Assembly (NCBI GenBank): GCA_948934525.1
Contig: CAQZSK010000017.1
Span: 1 to 28,698, forward strand
DNA from: an uncultured Clostridia bacterium
GTDB taxonomy: Bacteria > Bacillota > Clostridia > TANB77 > CAG-508
DNA length: 28,698 nt
Direction of reading: 5' to 3'
In this document: positions 1 through 6,583 of the stretch, one piece after another
Layout of the letters: the number at the start of each line of letters is the position of its first letter
Numbering within the stretch: position 1 is the stretch's first letter
Made by a program: the position numbers and the translations under genes
The notes under the pieces: model-generated
Told to the model about the DNA's origin: nothing
What the model saw: only the letters and a program-made list of their open reading frames with translations
Database searches by the model: none

Positions 1-182
1 TCTCTTTCTCTAAGAACTGTTTTAATTCTTGCTATATCTTTCTTCACTTCTTTAATTTTCATAGGATTATCTAATCCATTTGTTGCTAAACTAAATCTTA
101 GTTTAAACAATTCACTTTTTAGTTCTCCTAATTCTTTTTCTAGATCTGGTGAAGACATTTCTTTAATTTTATTTATCTTCAT
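1..182 (-). CDS. rpmC: 50S ribosomal protein L29, 3' end cut by window edge
   Basis: Part of the large ribosomal subunit, near the exit tunnel. The visible 60 residues begin MKINKIKEMSSPDLEKEL and include LRFSLATNGLDNPMKIKEVKKD-type sequence followed by IARIKTVLRER, the classic L29 helical hairpin. The ATG at 182 fits the family N-terminus (M-K-x-x-E/K-I/L-x-E-M). An in-frame ATG at 185 is an alternative, and GAGGTAGGTGATA just upstream serves as the ribosome binding site for either. The start overlaps the end of rplP by 14 nt, which suggests translational coupling. The stop codon lies beyond position 1. Confidence 0.93.
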   Translation of the reverse strand, partial: MKINKIKEMSSPDLEKELGELKSELFKLRFSLATNGLDNPMKIKEVKKDIARIKTVLRER

Positions 183-615
183 CATTATCACCTACCTCGC
201 TTGCAGTTTCTCTTTTGACAAACTTACATTTAATTGATAGCTTGTTTCCAGCTAGTCTTAATGCTTCTTTTGCGGTTTCTTCTGGAACACCTGTAATTTC
301 AAACATCACTCTTCCTGGTTTAACAGCTGCTACCCAATATTCTACTGCACCTTTACCTTTACCCATACGAGTACCAATAGGTTTTGCAGTCATTGGTTTG
401 TCTGGGAAGATTTTAATCCAAACCTTTCCACCTCTTTTAATGTAACGAGTCATAGCAACACGGGCTGCTTCAATTTGGTTAGATGTGATTAACCCAATTT
501 CTTGAGCTTGTAATCCATATTCACCATCAGTTACAGTATTTCCTCTTGCTGCTTTTCCTCTTACTCTACCTTTTTGTAGTTTTCTATATTTTGTTCTTTT
601 TGGCATTAATGGCAT
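169..615 (-). CDS. rplP: 50S ribosomal protein L16
   Basis: Large-subunit protein next to the A-site tRNA and central protuberance. The 148 residues contain the L16 hallmarks: MPKRTKYRK-type N-terminus, GLITSNQIEAARVAMTR, GGKVWIKIFPDKP and the GKGKGAVEYWVA loop near residue 87. The ATG at 615 overlaps the rpsC stop (TAATG) and has GGAGG nine bases upstream. An internal ATG three codons later (MPKRTKY) is the more usual family start but has poorer spacing. The C-terminal tail is acidic (EVGDNDEDK) and slightly longer than usual. Confidence 0.97.
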   Translation of the reverse strand: MPLMPKRTKYRKLQKGRVRGKAARGNTVTDGEYGLQAQEIGLITSNQIEAARVAMTRYIKRGGKVWIKIFPDKPMTAKPIGTRMGKGKGAVEYWVAAVKPGRVMFEITGVPEETAKEALRLAGNKLSIKCKFVKRETASEVGDNDEDK

Positions 616-1277
616 TATTTGTTTCCTCCTTCCACTACTTTCTTCTTAGTTGGAAGAACTTCTCCTTTATAAATCCAAACTTTAACACCGATTTTTCCAT
701 AAGTGGTATCTGCTTCTGCAAATCCATATTCAATATCTGCTCTTAAAGTTTGAAGTGGAATAGTACCCTCTTTGTAGAACTCTGTTCTTGCCATATCTGC
801 TCCACCTAATCTTCCAGATACAGCAGTTTTAATTCCTAAAGCACCTGCTCTCATAGTTTTTTGCATGCATTGCTTCATAGCTCTTCTAAAAGAAATTCTT
901 CTTTCTAGTTGTCCTGCGATATTCTCAGCAACTAATTGCGCATCTATATCAATGTTTTTTACTTCAGTAATATTTAAGTTTACTGTTTTACCAATCATTT
1001 TTTCAAGCTCAGCTTTTAGTACTTCTGCAAGATTTCCACCTTTACCAATTACTAAACCTGGTTTTGCTGTATATACATTTACTTTTACGAACTTAGCAGT
1101 TCTTTCAATTTCTATTCTTGAAATCCCTGCAACATATAATTTTTTCTTAACATATTCACGGATTTTGTGGTCTTCTACTAAATAAGTTGCAAAATCTTTT
1201 TTATCTGCATACCATTTAGAATTCCAATCTTTAATGACACCTACTCTTAATCCATTAGGATCCACTTTTTGTCCCAT
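615..1277 (-). CDS. rpsC: 30S ribosomal protein S3
   Basis: Small-subunit protein at the mRNA entry channel. The 220 residues start MGQKVDPNGLRVGVIKDWNS and carry a KH domain with the motif GLVIGKGGNL around residues 74-83. The C-terminal S3 domain includes RRAMKQCMQKTMRAGALGIK and VSGRLGGADMARTEFYKEG. Length is normal. An AGGAGG-type site precedes the ATG. Fourth from last of the visible S10-operon genes, 19 nt after rplV and overlapping rplP by one base (TAATG). Confidence 0.98.
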   Translation of the reverse strand: MGQKVDPNGLRVGVIKDWNSKWYADKKDFATYLVEDHKIREYVKKKLYVAGISRIEIERTAKFVKVNVYTAKPGLVIGKGGNLAEVLKAELEKMIGKTVNLNITEVKNIDIDAQLVAENIAGQLERRISFRRAMKQCMQKTMRAGALGIKTAVSGRLGGADMARTEFYKEGTIPLQTLRADIEYGFAEADTTYGKIGVKVWIYKGEVLPTKKKVVEGGNK

Positions 1278-1296
1278 TTTGTTAAGACCTCCTTTC

Positions 1297-1659
1297 TTAA
1301 TCTCTTTCTTTCAACACGATTGTAATATGGCTTGTTCTTTTTCTGATTCTCACTGCACTGCCTTTTGCAGCTGGTCTAATTCTTTTTAGAGTTGGACCTT
1401 GATTTGCATAAATTTCAGCAACATATAACTTTTCATGTGCCATATGATGGTTATTTTCAGCATTGGCAATTGCTGATTTTAATAATTTTTCTATAATTTC
1501 ACCTGATGCTTTTGGAGCATATTTACTAATCGCTAAAGCTTCATCAATATCTTTTCCTCTAATTAAGTCTGCTACAATTTTAACTTTTCTGCTTGAAATT
1601 CTAGCATATCTTAGAGTTGCTTCTGCTGTTGGAACGATAACTTCTTGCTTCTCTTCCAC
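1297..1659 (-). CDS. rplV: 50S ribosomal protein L22
   Basis: Large-subunit protein lining the exit tunnel. The core ATLRYARISSRKVKIVADLI, the middle AENNHHMAHEKLYVAEI and the C-terminal RIRKRTSHITIVLKE are typical L22. I place the start at GTG 1659 because AGGAGG lies eight bases upstream, the same spacing as rpsS, giving 120 residues. A longer frame runs upstream to 1734, but it reads through a REP-like palindrome (1694-1746) and adds basic residues not seen in the family. ATG 1704 is a weaker alternative. The product still has a short charged, family-atypical N-terminal extension (VEEKQEVIVPT) before the conserved core. Confidence 0.95.
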   Translation of the reverse strand: MEEKQEVIVPTAEATLRYARISSRKVKIVADLIRGKDIDEALAISKYAPKASGEIIEKLLKSAIANAENNHHMAHEKLYVAEIYANQGPTLKRIRPAAKGSAVRIRKRTSHITIVLKERD

Positions 1660-1693
1660 TTTTCTTTCCTCCTCTACTATTTTGAGTTTTCGT

Positions 1694-1746
1694 TGGGGAC
1701 ACATCTTTCCCCTTTGTCTCTTCTTTAGGGACAAGATATGTCCCCA
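1694..1746. repeat. REP-like imperfect palindrome between rpsS and rplV
   Basis: The arms 1694-1707 (TGGGGACACATCTT) and 1733-1746 (AAGATATGTCCCCA) are inverted with one mismatch that can pair as G-U. They enclose a 25-nt loop containing further GGGAC/GTCTC-like pieces. The GGGGACA...TGTCCCC style resembles REP/MITE palindromes mobilised by IS200-like or RAYT transposases; that link is inference. It fills most of the unusually long rpsS-rplV gap (1660-1757) and would form a strong hairpin in the mRNA. Confidence 0.6.
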
Positions 1747-1757
1747 TTAACTTTATT

Positions 1758-2036
1758 CTATTTAGCGGTTGTTGTCTTGTCTCCTGAATGTCCTTTAAAT
1801 GTTCTTGTTGGTGCAAATTCACCTAATTTATGTCCTATCATTTCTTCTGTAATATAAACTGGTACATGTTTTCTACCATCATGAACAGCGATTGTGTGTC
1901 CAACCATTTGTGGATAGATTGTAGATGCTCTTGACCATGTTTTGATTACTTCTTTGTTTCCCTTTTCATTCATTGCATCAATTCTCTTTAATAATTCTGG
2001 TGCAACAAATGGTGGCTTTTTCTCTGATCTTGACAT
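1758..2036 (-). CDS. rpsS: 30S ribosomal protein S19
   Basis: Small-subunit head protein that contacts 16S rRNA with S13. The 92 residues starting MSRSEKKPPFVAPELLKRI include WSRASTIYPQMVGHTIAVH, HVPVYITEEMIGHKLGEFAP and TRTFKGHSG, all diagnostic. ATG 2036 is chosen over an upstream in-frame ATG at 2075 because AAGGAGG sits eight bases before it and the protein then has the family length. Confidence 0.98.
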   Translation of the reverse strand: MSRSEKKPPFVAPELLKRIDAMNEKGNKEVIKTWSRASTIYPQMVGHTIAVHDGRKHVPVYITEEMIGHKLGEFAPTRTFKGHSGDKTTTAK

Positions 2037-2075
2037 TAATCTTTCCTCCTTCTTTTCAATTCTATCAAATTGCAT

Positions 2076-2114
2076 AAGTCATCTGTAGCTTGCTTTGCTT
2101 CGCACAGCTGACTT
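2076..2114. repeat. Hairpin in the rplB-rpsS gap
   Basis: The arms 2076-2086 (AAGTCATCTGT) and 2104-2114 (ACAGCTGACTT) are inverted with one mismatch. They flank a loop containing GCGAAGC-like sequence on the minus strand. Part of this stretch (minus strand CTTATGCAAT and GCGAAGC) recurs in the rpsJ-rplC gap near 4725-4760, so both gaps may carry degenerate copies of a small repeat. No coding sequence is seen here. It could tune relative expression within the operon. Confidence 0.5.
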
Positions 2115-2131
2115 GACTTCCTTCTCTTTTA

Positions 2132-2959
2132 TTATTTTCTTCTCTTAGTTATCATCTTGTCACTCATTTTGTGGTTCTTTCTTGTCTTGTATCCTAAAGC
2201 TGGTTTACCCCAAGGAGTCATTGGTCCTGCGTGTCCTACTGGTGCTTTACCTTCACCACCACCATGAGGGTGATCTACTGGGTTCATAACTGAACCTCTA
2301 ACAGTTGGTCTAATTCCCATATGTCTTGTTCTTCCTGCTTTACCTAATTTAATATTTTCATGGTCTGCATTTCCAACAGTACCAATTGTAGCTTTACAAA
2401 CAGCCATTACTAATCTCATTTCGCCAGAAGGTAATCTAACATGTGCATATTTTCCTTCTTTAGCCATTAATTGAGCTTCTTGACCAGCTGCTCTAACCAT
2501 TTTTCCACCTTGACCTGGATTTAACTCGATATTGTGAATCATAGTACCTACTGGTATGCTTTCAATTTTCATACAGTTTCCTGGTTTGATATCAGCTTTA
2601 TCTCCTGATATTACTTTATCACCATCTTTTAAACCAACTGGTGCTAAGATGTATGCCTTTTCTCCATCTTCATATTGAATTAATGCAATGTTTGCACTTC
2701 TGTTTGGATCATATTCAATACCAATAACAGTTGCTGGCATATCTACTTTATTTCTCTTGAAATCGATCATTCTATATTTTTGTCTGTTTCCACCACCTTG
2801 GTGTCTTACTGTTATTCTTCCATATGAATTTCTACCTGCATTTTTCTTTTTAGTTGCTAGTAGAGATTTTTCTGGTTCTTTTTTTGTAATTTCTTCAAAT
2901 GTAGAAACTGTCATGTTTCTTCTTGAAGGTGTATATGGTTTAAATCTTTTTGTTCCCAT
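2132..2959 (-). CDS. rplB: 50S ribosomal protein L2
   Basis: Large-subunit protein needed for subunit joining and peptidyl-transferase centre assembly. The 275 residues start MGTKRFKPYTPSRRNMTVS and contain the L2 signature GRITVRHQGGGNRQKYR, the RNA-binding middle region GQGGKMVRAAGQEAQLMAKE, and the highly conserved C-terminal VMNPVDHPHGGGEGKAPVGH around residues 225-245. Length and order (after rplW, before rpsS) are standard. The start is set by AAAGGAGAG ten bases upstream. Confidence 0.98.
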   Translation of the reverse strand: MGTKRFKPYTPSRRNMTVSTFEEITKKEPEKSLLATKKKNAGRNSYGRITVRHQGGGNRQKYRMIDFKRNKVDMPATVIGIEYDPNRSANIALIQYEDGEKAYILAPVGLKDGDKVISGDKADIKPGNCMKIESIPVGTMIHNIELNPGQGGKMVRAAGQEAQLMAKEGKYAHVRLPSGEMRLVMAVCKATIGTVGNADHENIKLGKAGRTRHMGIRPTVRGSVMNPVDHPHGGGEGKAPVGHAGPMTPWGKPALGYKTRKNHKMSDKMITKRRK

Positions 2960-3029
2960 TTTTTAATTTCTCTCCTTTTAATTTTATTTTCCTAGTTTTA
3001 AAACTAGATAGTTTTTATTCTTCTTATTT

Positions 3030-3377
3030 CTAAGCTCCCATAAAGTGTTCAATACTGTCTTTATATTTCTTAGAAACTTTAACTTCTTTTCCACCTTTTG
3101 ATAAATATTTTACATCTGATGGGTCTGTATCAATTGTAACAATTGCTTTTTTCCAATCAGGAGTTTTTCCTGCTGTTTTACCCATTCTTTTATTTTTTCC
3201 TTTAACACTCATTGTGTTAACATCTAAAACTTTTACTTCGAAAAGTTTTTCTACTGCATTTCTAATATCGATTTTAGTAGCTTTCTTATTTACTTTAAAA
3301 GTGTATTTTCCAGCTTGTAATCCATCATTACTTTTTTCAGTAACAACTGGTGCAATGATAACGTCTTCTGCCTTCAT
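3030..3377 (-). CDS. rplW: 50S ribosomal protein L23
   Basis: Exit-site protein that docks trigger factor and SRP. The 115 residues begin MKAEDVIIAPVVTEKSNDGL and contain YTFKVNKKATKIDIRNAVEK and the extended basic loop VNTMSVKGKNKRMGK, typical of bacterial L23. The C-terminus (KVSKKYKDSIEHFMGA) is longer than in model L23. The ATG overlaps the rplD stop by one base (TAATG) with GAGGAGG upstream. Confidence 0.97.
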   Translation of the reverse strand: MKAEDVIIAPVVTEKSNDGLQAGKYTFKVNKKATKIDIRNAVEKLFEVKVLDVNTMSVKGKNKRMGKTAGKTPDWKKAIVTIDTDPSDVKYLSKGGKEVKVSKKYKDSIEHFMGA

Positions 3378-4000
3378 TATGCATACACCTCCTCTAATTT
3401 TTTAACAGTATCTTCTGTTACAACAAGATTTTTGTGTTTTAATAAATCATATACATTGATAGTTCCAACTTGAAGTGTTTTAACACCTTCAATGTTTCTT
3501 GCTGATTTTTGAACAATTTCATCTTTTTCTGCTAAAAGAATAACTGCTTTTCCTTCTACTTTTAAGTTGTTTAGAACTCTTGCCATTTCTTTTGTTTTAA
3601 TTTCTTTTAATGGTAATTTTTCTACAACAACTAATTCTTTCTCTAATACTTTAGAGCTTAATAATGATTTAATTGCTAATTGTCTTTCTTTCTTATTTAC
3701 TGTGTAATTATATGAACGTGGTTTTGGTCCTAATGCAATACCTCCACCTACCCAGTGTGGTGCACGGATACTACCTTGTCTTGCACGACCAGTACCTTTT
3801 TGTCTCCATGGCTTTCTTCCACCACCAGATACTTCGCTTCTTGTTTTAGTGCTTTGTGTACCTTGTCTTTGATTTGCTAGGTAATTTACTAAAACATGAT
3901 GTACTACTGTTTCATTTGGCTCAATGCCAAATACTTCTTCTTTAAGTTCGATTGTCTTTACTTTTTTACCTTCTATATCGAATACATCTACTTTAGGCAT
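3377..4000 (-). CDS. rplD: 50S ribosomal protein L4
   Basis: Large-subunit protein whose loop reaches the exit tunnel; in many bacteria L4 also represses its own S10 operon. The 207 residues include the tunnel loop RSEVSGGGRKPWRQKGTGRA followed by RQGSIRAPHWVGGGIALGPK (about residues 58-95), diagnostic for L4. The start has AAGGAGG nine bases upstream, 14 nt after rplC. Given its position it could be the autoregulator acting on the leader at 5130-5381, but that is inference. Confidence 0.98.
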   Translation of the reverse strand: MPKVDVFDIEGKKVKTIELKEEVFGIEPNETVVHHVLVNYLANQRQGTQSTKTRSEVSGGGRKPWRQKGTGRARQGSIRAPHWVGGGIALGPKPRSYNYTVNKKERQLAIKSLLSSKVLEKELVVVEKLPLKEIKTKEMARVLNNLKVEGKAVILLAEKDEIVQKSARNIEGVKTLQVGTINVYDLLKHKNLVVTEDTVKKLEEVYA

Positions 4001-4014
4001 TTGTCTTTCCCTCC

Positions 4015-4647
4015 TTATTTACTTTTTACACTTGTTTTTAGTTTTAAAATAGCTCCATTTGCTCCTGGTACACTACCTTTTACTAAAACTACATTTTTAT
4101 CTAAATCAACTCTTACTACTTCTAAATTTTGAATAGTAACAGTTACATGTCCCATATGTCCTGGTAATCTTTTTCCTTTAAATACTCTACCTGGAGTAGA
4201 AGTTGGTCCCATTGATCCTGGTCTTCTATGATACATAGAACCATGTCCCATAGGTCCTCTTGATTGACCATGACGTTTAATAACACCTTGGAATCCTTTT
4301 CCTTTTGAAGTTCCTTGAATATCTAGTTTGTCTCCTGCTGTAAAAGTATCAGCTTTTAATTCATCTCCTACTTTTACTTCTTCTACTGAATCCACTCTAA
4401 ATTCTCTTAAATGTTTTTTAGGTGTTAAGTTAACTTTTGTATAATGACCCTTTACAGGTTTAATTACTTTATGTTCTTTTACATCTCCGAAACCTAATTG
4501 AATAGCATTGTATCCATCAGTTTCTACTGTTTTTACTTGTACTACTGTACAAGGTCCAGCTTCAATAGCTGTTACTGGAATTACTTTTCCTTGTTCATCA
4601 AAGATTTGAGTCATTCCAACTTTCTTTCCAATTAATGTTTTACTCAT
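4015..4647 (-). CDS. rplC: 50S ribosomal protein L3
   Basis: Early-assembly large-subunit protein near the peptidyl-transferase centre. The 210 residues start MSKTLIGKKVGMTQIFDEQG and contain DIQGTSKGKGFQGVIKRHG, GPMGHGSMYHRRPGSMG and RVFKGKRLPGHMGHVTVTIQ, all family hallmarks. GGGAGG precedes the ATG. It is separated from rpsJ by an unusually long gap of 149 nt containing a nested hairpin. Confidence 0.98.
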   Translation of the reverse strand: MSKTLIGKKVGMTQIFDEQGKVIPVTAIEAGPCTVVQVKTVETDGYNAIQLGFGDVKEHKVIKPVKGHYTKVNLTPKKHLREFRVDSVEEVKVGDELKADTFTAGDKLDIQGTSKGKGFQGVIKRHGQSRGPMGHGSMYHRRPGSMGPTSTPGRVFKGKRLPGHMGHVTVTIQNLEVVRVDLDKNVVLVKGSVPGANGAILKLKTSVKSK

Positions 4648-4663
4648 TGTTTTCCTCCCATTG

Positions 4664-4705
4664 GCTGGTATCTTATATTCCGTTAAATTGTAACGTTATA
4701 CCAGC
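4664..4705. repeat. Nested hairpin in the rpsJ-rplC gap
   Basis: Outer arms 4664-4671 (GCTGGTAT) and 4698-4705 (ATACCAGC) are perfectly complementary. Inside them a second perfect stem pairs 4681-4685 (CGTTA) with 4691-4695 (TAACG) around a 5-nt loop. The hairpin lies just before the rplC ribosome binding site on the minus strand, in a 149-nt gap without any ORF. There is no U-run, so it is not an ordinary terminator. A processing site or an attenuator are possibilities. Confidence 0.5.
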
Positions 4706-4796
4706 ATAGTTTTATAGTTTTCGCAATTTCGCTTCGCTACATTGCATAAGTTGACTGTAACGCTCGAAGTTTCACTACGTTCACTTCTCACTAACA

Positions 4797-5129
4797 CTAC
4801 AACTTAATCTCTATATCAACACCAGCTGGCAAATCAATTTTCATTAAACTGTCAACTGTCTTTTGTGTTGGGTAAAGAATGTCAATTACTCTTTTATGTG
4901 TTCTCATCTCAAATTGTTCTCTTGAATCTTTGTGTTTGTGTGGAGAACGTAAAATTGTAACTATCTCCTTTTCTGTTGGTAATGGAATAGGACCTGATAC
5001 TTTAGCTCCTGTTTTTTTAGCAGTATCTACTATTTTTTCAGCAGACTGTTCTAAAACAACTGAATCATAAGCTTTTAGTCTTATTCTAATTTTTTCACTT
5101 GTTACTGTAGTTTCTTTCTTTGTTGCCAT
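4797..5129 (-). CDS. rpsJ: 30S ribosomal protein S10
   Basis: Small-subunit head protein (NusE), also part of transcription antitermination complexes. The 110 residues carry IRIRLKAYDSVVLEQSAEKI, SGPIPLPTEKEIVTILRSPH and FEMRTHKRVIDILYPTQ, diagnostic for S10. A short N-terminal extension (MATKKETTVTSE) precedes the usual start. GGAGGG lies 11 bases before the ATG. It is the first gene of the ribosomal operon and follows a leader of about 250 nt. Confidence 0.98.
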   Translation of the reverse strand: MATKKETTVTSEKIRIRLKAYDSVVLEQSAEKIVDTAKKTGAKVSGPIPLPTEKEIVTILRSPHKHKDSREQFEMRTHKRVIDILYPTQKTVDSLMKIDLPAGVDIEIKL

Positions 5130-5381
5130 TTAAAAATTCCCTCCTTCTATTTTTTCTGGACTTTTTCGTCCACATTTGGTCGGAAGTTATAACGCACCCT
5201 GGTGTTTCATTTACTACCAATATAAAAGCCCAAGTTCTGTATGTGTCACTTGGGATAAGTGCTCTTTTCATTTTTAACTTACCGCCTTGGTCTAAGCCAC
5301 GACATACTCCATAAGAGTTCCCTCCAAATTTAAAAAATTCTAAATCTGTAGCCACATCTTACTTCATCGCCAAATACATAC
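5130..5381 (-). promoter_or_regulatory. Structured 5' leader of the S10 operon, probable r-protein autoregulatory leader
   Basis: About 250 nt lie between the promoter and rpsJ. On the minus strand there is a perfect 7-bp hairpin (CCCAAGT/ACTTGGG, 5229-5254) with an outer AAAAG/CTTTT helix (5224-5228 with 5264-5268). A second hairpin TGGAC-GAAAAA-GTCCA (5157-5172) lies just before the rpsJ ribosome binding site. A six-codon ORF, MEYVVA-stop (5292-5312), has a well-placed GGAGGG. A longer frame across the leader (5355 to 5095) runs into rpsJ, starts inside the leader and matches no family I know, so I treat the stretch as RNA. An r-protein-binding leader (L4, for example) is inferred from position. 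Confidence 0.5.
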
Positions 5382-5387
5382 TGTGTT

Positions 5388-5416
5388 ATTATACAACGTC
5401 TTTCGCCTAAAGTCAA
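5388..5416 (-). promoter_or_regulatory. Sigma-A promoter of the S10 operon
   Basis: Reading the minus strand, -35 TTGACT (5411-5416), 17-nt spacer, -10 TATAAT (5388-5393). A near-consensus housekeeping promoter; transcription would begin near 5381. It is divergent from the orphan-gene promoter at 5455-5483. Confidence 0.88.
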
Positions 5417-5454
5417 CCACTTTCTTGAATTTCTCGAAAGAATTTTAAGAAAAT

Positions 5455-5483
5455 TTTACATGATGTGAATTTTATGGTATAAT
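5455..5483 (+). promoter_or_regulatory. Sigma-A promoter of the orphan gene
   Basis: -35 TTTACA (5455-5460), 17-nt spacer, -10 TATAAT (5478-5483), predicting a start near 5490 and a 5' leader of about 40 nt before the ATG at 5533. Confidence 0.8.
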
Positions 5484-5532
5484 ATATATTACATAGGCAA
5501 TGTCCTAAAAATCATTTCTTGGAGGTTTCGTT

Positions 5533-5964
5533 ATGACATCTATTGACGATTCGCAGCACACCCCCATCCATTGGGAACCCTCACTCATTCAACTTGCTCT
5601 TCTTCTGGGCAGAAGCTCTATGAAGAAACAAGTGCCGTTCTTCCAGCTTATCTCTGCACAAGAAGGTTATGAATTTCCAGCAAATTCTTGCTTTAGAGTG
5701 GTAGATGAGCGAAGCCATTCTGTTGTCATTCAGACTCTTTGGGAAGTTCAGACTCCTTCAGTCGACTTGCTTAGTTTTTGCGCTGCAGCTCCTTTGAAAG
5801 AAGCAGGAACTGTGTGTTCTAAACTGAATATTGCAAGTTCTTTAGACTGCACGATCCGGGCTGAATTTTACAATCAGGCAGTTTTATTTACTATTTCTGC
5901 TCCAAACCAAACAGTCGAGAACAGATTATTGAAGCACTTCTTTTCCCTTTTCGATGGTCAATAA
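5533..5964 (+). CDS. Orphan protein of unknown function, atypical composition
   Basis: I do not recognise this 143-residue protein. It has no signal peptide or clear membrane segment and appears soluble, with an alternating hydrophobic pattern in the second half (VLFTISAPNQTVENRLLKHF). It has its own promoter, a strong GGAGG seven bases before ATG, and a perfect terminator, so it is a complete transcription unit. Codon use differs from its neighbours, with many CCC, CTC, GCA and GTC codons, and it holds the only CGG codon (5857-5859) in a gene that does not need a frame change there. Recent acquisition is likely. If CGG causes a +1 shift here too, the product would end after 24 different residues. 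Confidence 0.7.
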   Translation: MTSIDDSQHTPIHWEPSLIQLALLLGRSSMKKQVPFFQLISAQEGYEFPANSCFRVVDERSHSVVIQTLWEVQTPSVDLLSFCAAAPLKEAGTVCSKLNIASSLDCTIRAEFYNQAVLFTISAPNQTVENRLLKHFFSLFDGQ

Positions 5965-5992
5965 GCTTGCGGTCCCAGCAACACAACAAGAA

Positions 5993-6023
5993 AAGCGCCA
6001 ACTTATTTATTAAGTTGGCGCTT
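5993..6023. terminator. Bidirectional terminator between the orphan gene and spoVG
   Basis: Perfect 13-bp stem (5993-6005 AAGCGCCAACTTA with 6011-6023) and a 5-nt loop. It is followed by ACTTTTA on the plus strand and by TTTTCTT on the minus strand, so it can stop both converging transcripts. Confidence 0.9.
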
Positions 6024-6043
6024 ACTTTTAAATTAGTTATTTA

Positions 6044-6331
6044 TTATTCTGCTGATTCTGTATCTGTAGTTTCTTCAGTTTCAGGAGCTTCATAAGCTTC
6101 TAATATAGCTTTTTGAATTTTCTCCCTAGTATCAGCGTTAATTGGATGTGCTATATCCTTGAATTCTCCATTAGGAGTTTTTCTGCTTGGCATAGCAATA
6201 AACAATCCATTTTGACTTTCAATAACTTTGATGTCATGAACAACAAATTCGTTATCAAATGTCACAGAAGCAACAGCTTTCATTCTGTTTTCTGAATTTA
6301 CTTTTCTTAAACGTACATCTGTAATTTGCAT
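6044..6331 (-). CDS. spoVG: Septation regulator SpoVG
   Basis: Small site-specific nucleic-acid-binding regulator, known in Bacillus for effects on septation and sporulation and in other Firmicutes for wider regulation. The 95 residues start MQITDVRLRKVNSENRMKAV and contain VTFDNEFVVHDIKVIESQNG and FIAMPSRKTPNGEFKDIAHP, which match the family along its whole length. The tail is acidic (TEETTDTESAE), as in other SpoVG proteins. GAAAGGATGG precedes the ATG. A sigma-H-type promoter lies upstream, as at Bacillus spoVG. Confidence 0.97.
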   Translation of the reverse strand: MQITDVRLRKVNSENRMKAVASVTFDNEFVVHDIKVIESQNGLFIAMPSRKTPNGEFKDIAHPINADTREKIQKAILEAYEAPETEETTDTESAE

Positions 6332-6383
6332 TTTTGAGTACCATCCTTTCTAGTTTTCTATACATTTCTTATGTACAATTATA

Positions 6384-6412
6384 TTATTCGCCAAAAATAT
6401 AAATTTTCCTTC
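6384..6412 (-). promoter_or_regulatory. Sigma-H-type promoter of spoVG
   Basis: Minus strand: GAAGGAAAA (6404-6412), 11-nt spacer, GGCGAATAA (6384-6392). These fit the known sigma-H pattern RnAGGAwww and RnnGAATww at all defined positions. In Bacillus subtilis spoVG is a classic sigma-H target, so the match is functionally sensible. Confidence 0.75.
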
Positions 6413-6508
6413 TTTATTTTACAATTATTTTATTTTTTCTTTTTGCACACTTCTCTCTTCCCTCTCATACCTTATTATAGCCATTCTATATTTTTTTATT
6501 CAAATATC

Positions 6509-6537
6509 TTGAAAAAAACTGACTTAAAGTATATAAT
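6509..6537 (+). promoter_or_regulatory. Sigma-A promoter of murC
   Basis: -35 TTGAAA (6509-6514), 17-nt spacer, -10 TATAAT (6532-6537). The predicted start near 6544 lies downstream of the ATGs further upstream in the same frame, which supports the TTG at 6584 as the real start of murC. Confidence 0.85.
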
Positions 6538-6583
6538 GAGGCTTGCGAATAATATAAACAATTCTTTAAAGGGGTGTTATTCT

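Noticed and set aside
1660..1734. Longer L22 with a TTG or ATG start inside the palindrome
   Set aside because: GTG 1659 has a perfect AGGAGG at ideal spacing and gives a more typical protein; the extra residues come from the repeat. Kept only as an alternative.
5095..5355. An 86-residue minus-strand frame across the S10 leader, overlapping the start of rpsJ
   Set aside because: It has no recognisable family, overlaps the rpsJ start and lies on hairpin-forming RNA after a strong promoter; a leader RNA explains it better.
6371..6583. N-terminal extension of MurC by 71 residues from ATG 6371
   Set aside because: The segment is hydrophobic and unlike MurC, has no ribosome binding site, and most of it lies before the murC promoter (6509-6537). 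TTG 6584 with AAAGGGGTG gives the family length.
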